This document shows positions 39,431-47,995 of a stretch of 64,000 nt of DNA, one piece after another (positions within the stretch are counted from its first letter, which is position 1; each line of letters starts with the position of its first letter). The DNA is from Ecdyonurus torrentis (Eukaryota; Arthropoda; Insecta; Ephemeroptera; Heptageniidae). The stretch lies in contig OX439130.1 in the NCBI GenBank assembly GCA_949318235.1, positions 41,603,540-41,667,539 on the forward strand. Reading direction: 5' to 3'. A model generated the notes under the pieces. That model had not been told where the DNA came from. It searched no databases and saw only the letters and a program-made list of their open reading frames with translations. The position numbers and the translations under genes were made by a program.

Positions 39431-40688
39431 TGAAATCGAGGTGCATTTTATTTCTCAGTGGCGGATTGCGAGGTCCGAGATTTCGAGATCATCTCGAAGG
39501 GCCGCGGCTAAAGAGGGCCATCGGGCCGTCTACGCAGCAACCGAAAAAAAAAAAGCAAGAAGAAAGGAAAGGAAATAATTATTGAATTTTATGGATAGTT
39601 TAGAAATTGATATAACTATAATAAGATCTTATGGCGATGACTAATCCTACAATATATAACATGCTCTTGCGTCTTGTGCTTATTATATTAGTATCATGCT
39701 TTGGATGAACTTTGTCAAAATAAAATTCATACAAAGAAATATAATATTTTTATACATGAAAATTTTCTATTCTTGACCTGTTTTTTTTTTTAAATTTATT
39801 TATTTATTTTTTTTTCTTACGTAAAATGATTGTAAAGTTCGCATGCCACGCCTCCTTTTATTAAAATTTTCACCTGCGGCGCGATGCTGGGGGGCTCCTA
39901 GACCCCCCCCCCCCCCAGTGGGTGTGGGCCGTCTCTTTAGATATCTTCAAAGGGCCGTGGAGCCCCAGTTCGCCCCTGTATTTCATAATATGGTAGGATA
40001 TGTGGTAGGGTGTGAGTGATGGTCATTCGACATGACATTACGGTCATATCGCGTAAAAATTAAAAAAAAATTGACGTCACCTACGGGTGATTACAGAGGT
40101 GACCAACTATGTAGATGCCGTGCTATAGGCGTATTGCAGCAAATGGAGACTTGCAAAAATTGCTTTCGTTTTGTTGTTTTTTATTACAGCGCTTCCAAAT
40201 CTGTTATTTTATGTTAAAAAGAACCAAAGTAAATGAATTAGGCCATAGTTTGTCAATATCTTAAGTGGATCGCGAGCCTTGGAGGTGCAAACAGGTGAGA
40301 TGTGCGCGAGTACTGCGCAGGTGTTGTCGGGACAGATAGGGCAAAAAAAAAAAATTGCCGATTTCAGCCATCAAGATATCGATTCATAGGTAACTTGACG
40401 TGCCCGATATCGACAAACGATTGCCTAATTCATTTACTTTGGTTCTTTTTAACATAAAATGCCAAATTTGGAAGCGCTGTAATAAAACAAACAAAACTGA
40501 AGCAATTTTTGCAAATCTCCATTTGTTGAAAAACGTCTATAGCACAGCATCTAGTTGGTCATGCGTAACGCACGCAATTACGTGATATACGACGCAGCAG
40601 CACCGCGAGTATGTAGAAAAACTATCACTCAACTTGGGTTGACACACCCTACCATATTATGAAATAAAATGCACCTCGATCTCAAGTG
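39431..40688. mobile_element. foldback unit 1 of the composite element (interrupted by a hAT MITE)
   Basis: The inverted arms are about 39431-40262 (after removing the 523-bp insert) and 40400-40688. The match runs from ATCGAGGTGCATTTTATTTC at the outer end, through ATTACAGCGCTTCCAAAT, to GTTTGTC near the centre. The loop of about 140 bp is asymmetric and G+C-richer. No coding is present. Confidence 0.75.
39456..39978. mobile_element. hAT-type MITE, 523 bp
   Basis: The terminal inverted repeats are CAGTGGCGGATTG and, from the other end, CAGGGGCGAACTG. The flanks are TATTTCT on the left and TATTTCAT on the right, consistent with an 8-bp target duplication that lost one base on the left. The opposite arm of the surrounding palindrome carries the uninterrupted site, which fixes the insertion boundaries. 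The interior is low-coding and includes a poly(C) run near 39904. Confidence 0.8.
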
Positions 40689-40769
40689 TTTACCCTGGAT
40701 TTAATGTAAAATAAAATATAAATACATATCTTGATATAAAAGTTCTATAATGATACTTAAAAAAATATA

Positions 40770-41761
40770 CAGGGTGCCATGACCACAAAAATCGCTACGA
40801 TTTCAAGATGCTATAAAAATTAGAAATTTTAATTTTTTTAAATTTTTTTTACATCAAATTGAAGCCTGAATTTACACATTTTCAAAACTAATAAAAGTAC
40901 AATTTTAATGCGTTGCTTATGTTTTTTTTGCGAGACGCCAAAAAGTAAAAAACGAGCCTGGTCCGAGAAAAATCACACTTCTGGGCACCAAATTCAGCTA
41001 AAAGAAATTGTTTTTAAATCTCTTTTAATTTTTTTTTCGCTTTTCTTCACACAACTTAAGCTATGGCTTCTGAACGTCAGCACCATTTAGAGCTCGGCAC
41101 AAGTCGAGACGCTCCTCTAGATCGCGCCATACATTCTGCAACATCTCGGGAGTGACAGAGTTGCTCGCTTCTGTGATGCGCAGTTTGAGGTCCTGTCTGA
41201 TGTTTCGCAATGGTGTTTTAAAAACAACATTTTTCACGTAGCCCCAAAGAAAGAAATTGGGAGGAGTAAGATCAGGAGATCTTGGTGCCCATACCAGTGG
41301 TCCATCGCGTCCCAACAACCTGTTTGGGAAGGTCTGGTTTAAGAAGTGTCTGACAGCCAGTGCCCAGTGAGCAGGGGCGCCATCCATCCTCCATCCATGG
41401 AGGAACGTCTCGACTTGTGCCGAGCTCTAAATGGTGTTCACGTTGAGAAGCCATAAGGTAAGTTGGGTGAAGAAAAAAGAAAAGAAAAAAAAAAAAAAAA
41501 AAAACATGAAAAGAGATTTAAAAACAAATTCTTTTAGCTGGATTTGGTGCCCATTGCAGAAGTGTGATTTTTTTCAGACCAGGCTCGTCTTTTACTTTTT
41601 GGCGTCTCGCAAAAGAACCAAGCAATGCAACAAAATTTTATTTTTGGTTTTAAAAATGTGTAAATTCAGTCTTCAATTTGTTGTAATAAAAGTTTTAAAA
41701 AAATTAAAATTTCGAATTTTAATAGCATCTTGAAATCGCAGCAATTTTTGTGGTCATCCTG
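40770..41761. mobile_element. mariner-derived foldback element, about 1 kb
   Basis: TA flanks both ends. The termini are CAGGGTGCCATGACCACAAA and CAGGATGACCACAAAAATTG. The arms run about 345 bp (40770-41117 against 41399-41761). They include not only terminal sequence but also the last 18 codons of a transposase, present on the minus strand in the left arm and on the plus strand in the right arm. The element is therefore built from one transposon 3' end plus an inverted copy of that same end, with an internal transposase fragment left between. Confidence 0.82.
41061..41387 (-). pseudogene. mariner/Tc-type transposase, C-terminal fragment
   Basis: 108 codons in the plus-to-minus orientation. 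The fragment starts at MDGAPAHWAL, the usual DGAPxH block carrying the second catalytic Asp (residue 2). It continues WAPRSPDLTPPNFFLWGY, where family members have Asp or Glu before FFLWG; here that residue is Asn-44. The spacing of 41 residues between the two positions fits a DD41D-type member. The C-terminus (TPEMLQNVWRDLEERLDLCRALNG, abbreviated by its key residues) and stop look natural. With the N-terminal DNA-binding part and first catalytic Asp absent and the third changed to Asn, it cannot be an active enzyme. Confidence 0.85.
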
Positions 41762-42326
41762 TATATATTCCATAATGCCATAACACCCTGCGAGGTTTTT
41801 TATGTGAAATAAGGGATCCCTTCGAAGGGCGCATCAATTTTTTTTCTTCTTCCAATTTTGACATTATAAAATATTCAATCAAAAAAAGTGCTATACATAA
41901 ATCAAATGGATTTTAATATGAGGTTTATACTAATATATAAAATATATTGCAATATATCGTAAATATAGTTACAGAAACAATCGAAAATTTAAAGAAGCAA
42001 CCTGCAACGTTTTAAAGTCACATGTTTTACACGCACGATGTACGTGTTTACCAATCGGCGGTCGAATCTATAACGATCTCTTGATTAAGTCGCGATGAAT
42101 GACAAAACCTACTTTAATCCTAAAAATAAAAAAAATAAAAATATATATAAAAAGTTTTTTCTATGGTGATAGCTTTATATTTAACGTTAACCATGGCCGA
42201 TGCATTTAGGACATTCATGCTGTTTAGGAAGTTTTGTTTTTTTTTTTTTTCAGTTTTTTCTACGTCTAGCTAATATTTACAAAAGAAGTATAACAGTTTC
42301 GTGTTTGTTATAAAAAAGTTTTTCGT

Positions 42327-42671
42327 TGAATCTGTATATTATATGTTTACGTCCCTTTGTGACAATAAAATTACTATACTAGATAAGGAATAATATTTTT
42401 TTCCCCTGTATTTAAAAATTATCGTTTTCCCCGCTGTACACGCTGTCATATGGATAATACAAGCAAACGACCTTAAAAAAAAAAAAAAAAAAAAAACTTT
42501 AATTATTTTACGGATATGAAACCTTTACCAGTATAGGTCAAACGATGGACCTCGACTGCCCGCGAGTGACCAGACGCTAACTCGCAACCTGCTGGACCAA
42601 AGTATGATCTCTCGAACATGGATCTAAATAGTTTTCATTATTAAAAATCATGGTAAACATTTCATTTCCGC

Positions 42672-42704
<33 letters not shown>

Positions 42705-42858
42705 TGCAGTTGCTTGTATTCTCCATATGACAGCGTGTACAGCGGGAAAACGATAATTTTTAAATAATGGAGAAATTCACATTCCTTAATTATCTTCTAT
42801 TTAATTGTCACAAAGGATGGTAAAAATAATATAATATATTATACACAAAACAAAAGAA
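42327..42858. mobile_element. foldback unit 3 of the composite element
   Basis: The arms of about 135-140 bp (42327-42460 and 42718-42858) share GCTGTACACGCTGTCATATGG and the adjoining ATTATCGTTTTCCC. The loop of about 250 bp is bounded by poly(A) runs on both sides (42478-42496 and 42673-42698) and holds a tRNA-like segment. Confidence 0.7.
42537..42603 (-). repeat. tRNA-like segment, possible SINE head
   Basis: On the minus strand, TGGTCCAGCAGG fits a Pol III A box and GCAGTCGAGGTCC is a degenerate B box about 35 bases later. It could be a decayed tRNA-derived SINE. A clear tail in the right orientation is lacking, so the call is tentative. Confidence 0.3.
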
Positions 42859-42939
42859 AAATATACAGTATAATTATTTTGCAAAATATTAAATAAACAT
42901 GGAGAAAAATGTAAAAATCGCAATGCAATTCCTAAGCAT

Positions 42940-44070
42940 TAGGTCACCACAGCCGCAACATTAAAACGTATATCTACAAGCTATCTCGGGAACTAGTAGA
43001 GATAAAGTAGCAAATCTGGTATTCTTTCTAATTTTTTTCACAAAAAATTCAGATTGGCGTTGGTTTTATTGCGCTATCTCAATTAGGGAGAAAGCTGAAA
43101 AAACAGCTTACCGAGGGTCAAATGGGACCGAAGTAACAGCAATGACAAATTTTACTTCTTGCAACTTCTCACTTTTTTACTAGTTATTCCATCAAAATGA
43201 GACTTGTACCATCATTTCTAACTTTTATTAAGGGGGTAGGTGACCGACTGATATTTCGCAAACTAGGACGGTTGCGAATAATAATAATAACACAAAGTAA
43301 AGAAGAAATGTTACTTAAAAATTTAGTTATGTCAAACATGTGAAAACACATGATCAAATAAAGTTATTACACCTTAAAGATAACATGTAAATGTGGAAAT
43401 TTAAATTTGAGCGGAAAATTTTAGTCAAATTAGAAACTTTTTTACAATTAAAAGTATCATTAAAAATTTTTTTTGGTATAATTTTTTTTTTTTTTTTTTA
43501 ATTTACTTGATTTTATTTGAAAATTATAGTATTTGTTTTATTGGAATTAAATCATGTACAAAAAATATTGGGAAAAAATAGTTCTTCTTTTAGCGATTTC
43601 CGGTTCAAGTCGGTCCCCCACCGCCTTAATATTGAGATTGATATGTGGGTGTCCACATTTTGCTCCACAGCGAGATAGCGCGCAGGACCTCTTTGTGTCC
43701 GCAGTGGGTGGCTCCGGTGGGGTGCTGAGCGCTATCTCTTGTAGTGGAGCAAAGTGTGGACACCCACATATCAATCTAAATATTTTTCTAATTTAGAAAT
43801 AATAATAAAAGTTTCATTTCGATGGAATAACTATTAAAAAAGTGAGAAGTTGCAAGAAGTGAAATTTGTCATTGCTGTTACTTCGGTCCCATTTGACCCT
43901 CGGTAAGCTGTTTTTTCAGCTTTCTCCCTAATTGAGATAGCGCAATAAAACCAACGCCAATCTGATTTTTTTGTGAAAAAAATTAGAATGAACACCAGAT
44001 TTGCTACTTTATCTCTATTAGTTCCCGAGATGGCTTGTTAAAAATCTCCACCAACAGTGACCAAAATGCA
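42940..44070. mobile_element. foldback unit 4 of the composite element (interrupted by a TTAA MITE)
   Basis: The arms, excluding the A1 insert, run from about 42970 (CTATCTCGGGAACTA) to the centre near 43700 and back out to about 44050. They share long blocks such as GGGAGAAAGCTGAAAAAAC and GATTGATATGTGGGTGTCCA. The central G+C-rich loop lies near 43665-43725, flanked by GAGATAGCGC. The A1 MITE sits in the left arm only. Confidence 0.8.
43228..43629. mobile_element. TTAA-flanked MITE, family A copy 1, 402 bp
   Basis: TTAA lies at both ends, with imperfect inverted ends: AGGGGGTAGGTGACCGACT on the left, and AGTCGGTCCCCCACCGCCT before the right TTAA. Copy 2 at 57188-57587 is very similar across its length. 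It is inserted in the left arm of foldback unit 4, so it is younger than that unit. Confidence 0.85.
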
Positions 44071-44279
44071 CAAATATAGTATTTTTAAAATACTCATAAT
44101 ACGCACAAATATTAAACTTTCCTTTATAAATCATATATTTATCGCTTCCTTATTAAATTTACTTTATTTTCATGCAAATATATATAATTTTTCGTTTGTA
44201 TTTAGTTTCAAACGCGCGAGATAAGAAGCATCTTCTTTCCCATATTTAAGAATTTACAAATATTCGCTCAACAGACAAA

Positions 44280-44399
44280 AAAAGTTAAACCTGGTTTAAC
44301 TTCGTTGCAACTTACCAAAAGTGCAAAATTAACTCGAGTTAAGTCGTTAAACCAGGTTTAGTTAAACCGAGTTTAAACCATTGTTGCAACTTACGGCCC
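44280..44399. repeat. right terminal module array of the composite element
   Basis: It holds TTAAACCWGGTTTAA-like palindromes and GTTGCAACTTAC twice, in inverted order relative to the left array, ending GTTGCAACTTACGGCCC|TAA. Confidence 0.75.
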
Positions 44400-44417
44400 T
44401 AAGTCAAATAATTATGT

Positions 44418-44740
44418 TTAAGGGTTGTATTCAGATCTGGCCTTTACTTTATCTCAAGATCTAAATAGAAAACTTTGAGACTTTATGATTGCACTTGAAA
44501 GTTAATAGTAACAGTTACCTATGATAACATTTTCAGACCCCGTGACCATCAGATAAAGGAAAAAAATAGGTATTAAAATTAACATGGGCTCTTATGGGAC
44601 TAAAACTTCAAAAAATCATAATTTAAAATCTCGCATGGTGATCCATTGCACCAAAATTTTTACACTTTTGAAGACCTTATCCTAATGTATCACTGTGCAA
44701 AATTTCAGATTTTTCTTTCTCGATGTCAGCAATATTTATT
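44418..44740. mobile_element. diverged TTAA MITE, family B copy 2
   Basis: It starts TTAAGGGTTGTAT and aligns with the copy at 47470-47833 through blocks such as ATTAACATKGGSYCTTATGGG and ATCAYTGTGCAAAATTT. The right terminal repeat is not recognisable, so the end is approximate. It begins 16 bp outside the right flank of the composite element. Confidence 0.6.
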
Positions 44741-45032
44741 GATAACAACATTATGTCCACAATATTGCATAATAAATATCTTGTAAGCATAATTTTTTAT
44801 GCAATTCTATTAAATAACATTTAAATATGCTATATATATGACAGAAAGGTGACATAAATAATGTAATATTTTATCCATAGATATACATTATGCATATAAC
44901 GCACAATAAAATTTCTTTTGATATTGAATATTAGTACTGTTACATAAAATACACGCAGAATGGTTAATTTTCTTTTCTGCTTTTATATCAAGAAATAAGT
45001 CCATGCACTGCACATACTATACTCTCTCTGCT

Positions 45033-45095
45033 GGAGTGGGCGCCTCCGGGGCTCAAACTCATGAGTACCGACCGACTGAACGTGCTTGGTTGTTG
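45033..45095 (-). repeat. tRNA-derived SINE-like head
   Basis: The minus strand has GTTCAGTCGGTCGG (A-box-like) and GAGTTTGAGCCCC (B-box-like) about 20 bases later, followed by GGAGGCGCCCACTCC. The box-B match is good; the spacing is shorter than in a tRNA, suggesting an internal deletion. No matching second copy was noticed in the window. Confidence 0.4.
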
Positions 45096-45570
45096 GTTTG
45101 TATGTATATATAATATGTTGCACTGGGGCCAGTGATGTCATGCCCCTGCAGCTATTACATAGATATCGCTCACTCTCTGTGTAGTGTGCCACAAAATTGC
45201 AACATTTCACCACAACCACGGCCCGCATGCAACCAGAACACTCAACACTTGGGATAACAAGGTCTTGAATAAAGGGTAAGGGTGAATGATCTCAGGATTA
45301 TTATAGTACCTTAAATGTTTTAGTATCTAAAATTGTTTAAAGTTAAATGTTATTATTTTTATAATATTAAATTTATTTACTGCTATAAATTATTATATAT
45401 CTTAAAAATTATTAAATATTTGTGCCGGGGGCTATTCTTAATTAAACTGCATAATATTCTTTTCTTAAGAGGGATAGCTGTATAGTCTGCGGAGAATAGT
45501 GAGCTCTAATATTTATAATTACATCCGAGTTACAGAGTACTATTACAGTTTTAACATTTCAGATTGAACC

Positions 45571-45887
45571 TTAAAGGCGTAGAACACCTTGAACAAAAAA
45601 CTTGCCTAATATCCTAACATACCCAAATATCAACATTATTTTGGCCGGAGTCATTGATTTCTAATTTATTTTCCATTTACAAAATGTCAGTTGCGGGTTT
45701 ACTACGTCACAGCTCGCCTGGTCCACGCGCGCGGAAACAGGCGAGCTGTGACGTAGTAAACCCGCAACTGATATTTTGTAAATGGAAAATAAATTAGAAA
45801 TCAATGACTCCGGCCAAAATAATGTTGATATTTGGGTATTTTAGGATATTAGGCAAGTTTTTTGTTCAAGGTGTTCTACGTCTTTAA
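45571..45887. mobile_element. TTAA-flanked near-perfect palindrome (family C, copy 2), 317 bp
   Basis: It has the same ends as copy 1 at 35365 (AGGCGTAGAACACCTTG) and the same arm block ATTGATTTCTAATTTATTTT. Inner arm blocks differ between copies but match each other within this copy (AGTTGCGGGTTTACTACGTC against its complement). The loop CGCCTGGTCCACGCGC is the reverse complement of the copy-1 loop sequence. Confidence 0.88.
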
Positions 45888-47469
45888 GGTTTAGAGAGGT
45901 TTAGAGAACTTTAAAGTTCTCTAGAGGTTGAACTTCCTTCTAATTAAGACATCAGTGAACAGTGTCACACTTTTATTGAAAATAATAATAAATACCCGGA
46001 GCAATATTTTTGAATTTATTTTTTTGCAATCATATTGATTGCATATTGAAATATCGTGCACGGAAAAAAAAAATCACATTTTTGGATTATATAACAATAC
46101 AACATAGTTATGGGCTTCGGCAACATAATATTTTATTATTGGAAGTCTATTATATATATATATTGCTTTAATATATTAAATGTTTTAAAATAATGACCTC
46201 GCAAATGGAGACTTATATCTGCAGTGCATTATTTATTTGTGCATTACAAAAATTAACATATTTGAGGAAATATATTGAACTCTTCAGTTTCTTCTTTCCG
46301 TGAGAAAATATGACTTTACAAACACATAGTCAAAGCAACACAGAAAGAACATAAAATAAAAACAAAAATTATTTTCATATACCTACATAAGTTATATAAA
46401 CTATACATACATTTGCCTTATGCTTATTATAATATATGATATTAGTATAATGACTCGTAATGAGCATGCGCCTCATTATATACATATACTGACTGTTTGA
46501 CTCATTCTCATTTACAAGTTCACTTTGTACGAGAAATACTTTGGTTTTCGCCGAATAAATATGATTCTAAAAAGTTTACTGATTTCAATGCTTCATGCTT
46601 CTTCAATATGGAATAAATTGATTGTAAGTTTAAACATATAGGCAAGTAAATAATAAAATAATAATTATAACCTATTATTATTATTTAAAAATATAAAATA
46701 GCCAACAATTTTTAACACCAGAAATCTATACTATAACATGCAATATTATTTTTTCTATTAAAATGTACTGTGCTGTGGGTTATAGGGAAAATTTTCACAT
46801 TGTCACGTTTGTATAGACAAAATATTTATGAAAAACAATTATACAATTCGCCGCAACAAGAAGTAAAATAAGATGACTTCAGCCACTTGAAAGAAAAAAA
46901 TATATGAATGTATATCGTATAAAACTCAAGGGGAGACAGATTTTTTTTTTTTTTTTTTTTTTTTTATACATATTTTTTAGGAGGCAGTAAGTTAGCCACA
47001 AGGAAGCATGGCCAGTTAATTCTTAGCAGATGTATACAAGTAAGTAAGGCAAACTATGTAGCCTTGTTCAGCAACACAACAAGTGCTGTAGTGTGAAATA
47101 AATACCCGAAAATTTATACAATATTTTTAAATAGAAATAAAAGAAGTATAATGCTTGATACTATATACACTGGATTATTACTTTTATAATTTAAGAGTGT
47201 ATGTATGTATTATTATAAGTATATTATATTATGTATGTATAAATAGTTATAATTTATAATAGCCGAGAACAAACATACAATAATAATATATTATTATTAT
47301 TATACAACTTAAAAAGTTTCATGAAGTATAAATAAATAGTCGTCTTTACTAAACAATAAAAAAGTATACAGTATACCTACATCAAGCCAACTGCTGGAAA
47401 AGTTCTCAAATACAAAAAATAATAAATGGAACAATTGCTTATAAATTTTATGAAGCGCGATAAATGCTT
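45888..47469. other. AT-rich non-coding stretch
   Basis: No gene is visible. A 20-bp palindrome AGAGAACTTTAAAGTTCTCT lies near 45905, and a poly(T) run lies near 46941-46965. Confidence 0.6.
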
Positions 47470-47833
47470 TTAAGGGAGTATGGTACCGACCTTATATCTC
47501 AAAAACTAGAACGTGTTTTGGGTCTAAATTTGGTGTCATTGTGTAGCTAAGGGTCACACCATAGTATAAATATATATATATTTATACTATGGTCACACCT
47601 AGTCGTGATAAAAATTTCAATGTTTAACCGTCCCGAAAAAAAATTGAAATTAACATTGGGCCTTATGGGCTTAAAATTTCAAAAAATCATATAACATTAA
47701 TTTGCACGGTGACCCCCCAAAAATTTTACATTTAAAACTGTCTCAATCTCAAGTATCATTGTGCAAAATTTTAGCTTTTTTTTACGATAAAAGTTTGAGT
47801 CTAATGGCCGACGTCGGTACCCTACTCCCTTAA
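47470..47833. mobile_element. TTAA-flanked MITE, family B copy 1, 364 bp
   Basis: TTAA lies at both ends, with inverted ends AGGGAGTATGGTACCGAC and, from the right, AGGGAGTAGGGTACCGAC. There is no coding capacity. It shares the general start AGGG-GTA-G--ACCGAC and ACTAG-ACG with family A, so the two families are probably related. Inside it is a 30-bp palindrome between 9-bp direct repeats (47552-47599). Confidence 0.85.
47552..47599. repeat. 30-bp perfect AT palindrome flanked by 9-bp direct repeats
   Basis: GGTCACACC occurs at 47552-47560 and again at 47591-47599. Between them is a perfect 30-bp palindrome starting ATAGTATAAATAT. The arrangement looks like a tiny insertion with a 9-bp target duplication, or a template-switch duplication. 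Confidence 0.85.
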
Positions 47834-47963
47834 ATGAATCGATTGTATGCCATTATACAATTCATTGGCCATCAATTTTCAATTATTACCTGATTGACTA
47901 TAAAAAAAAAGTAGAAGAATTTAGATATATTATGTTGTTTGAAATTATTTAAAATTTAGTTCG

Positions 47964-47995
<32 letters not shown>

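Larger units (their letters stand above)
38385..44399. mobile_element. large composite element with modular inverted termini, about 6 kb
   Basis: The ends are inverted copies of CCGTAAGTTGCAA: left CCCCCGTAAGTTGCAAAC, right complement GGGCCGTAAGTTGCAAC. TAA lies on both outer sides (38382-38384 and 44400-44402). The inner ends are arrays of two modules, GGTAAGTTGCAA (three on the left, two on the right, inverted) and TTAAACCWGGTTTAA palindromes. A 3-bp TAA duplication and a GGG-type start fit PIF/Harbinger, but no Harbinger transposase or Myb-like gene is visible. The interior is four consecutive foldback units (39431-40688, 40770-41761, 42327-42858, 42940-44070), so this may be a large non-autonomous element that acted as a landing pad for others. 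Confidence 0.65.
44403..45570. other. AT-rich spacer with MITE and SINE remnants
   Basis: It contains a diverged family-B MITE copy (44418 to about 44740) and a tRNA-like SINE head (45033-45095). The rest is AT-rich with no supportable exon. Confidence 0.6.

Noticed and set aside
43547..43796. Overlapping open frames on both strands
   Set aside because: They are the two strands of the same hairpin in foldback unit 4 and read the same peptide block in both directions.
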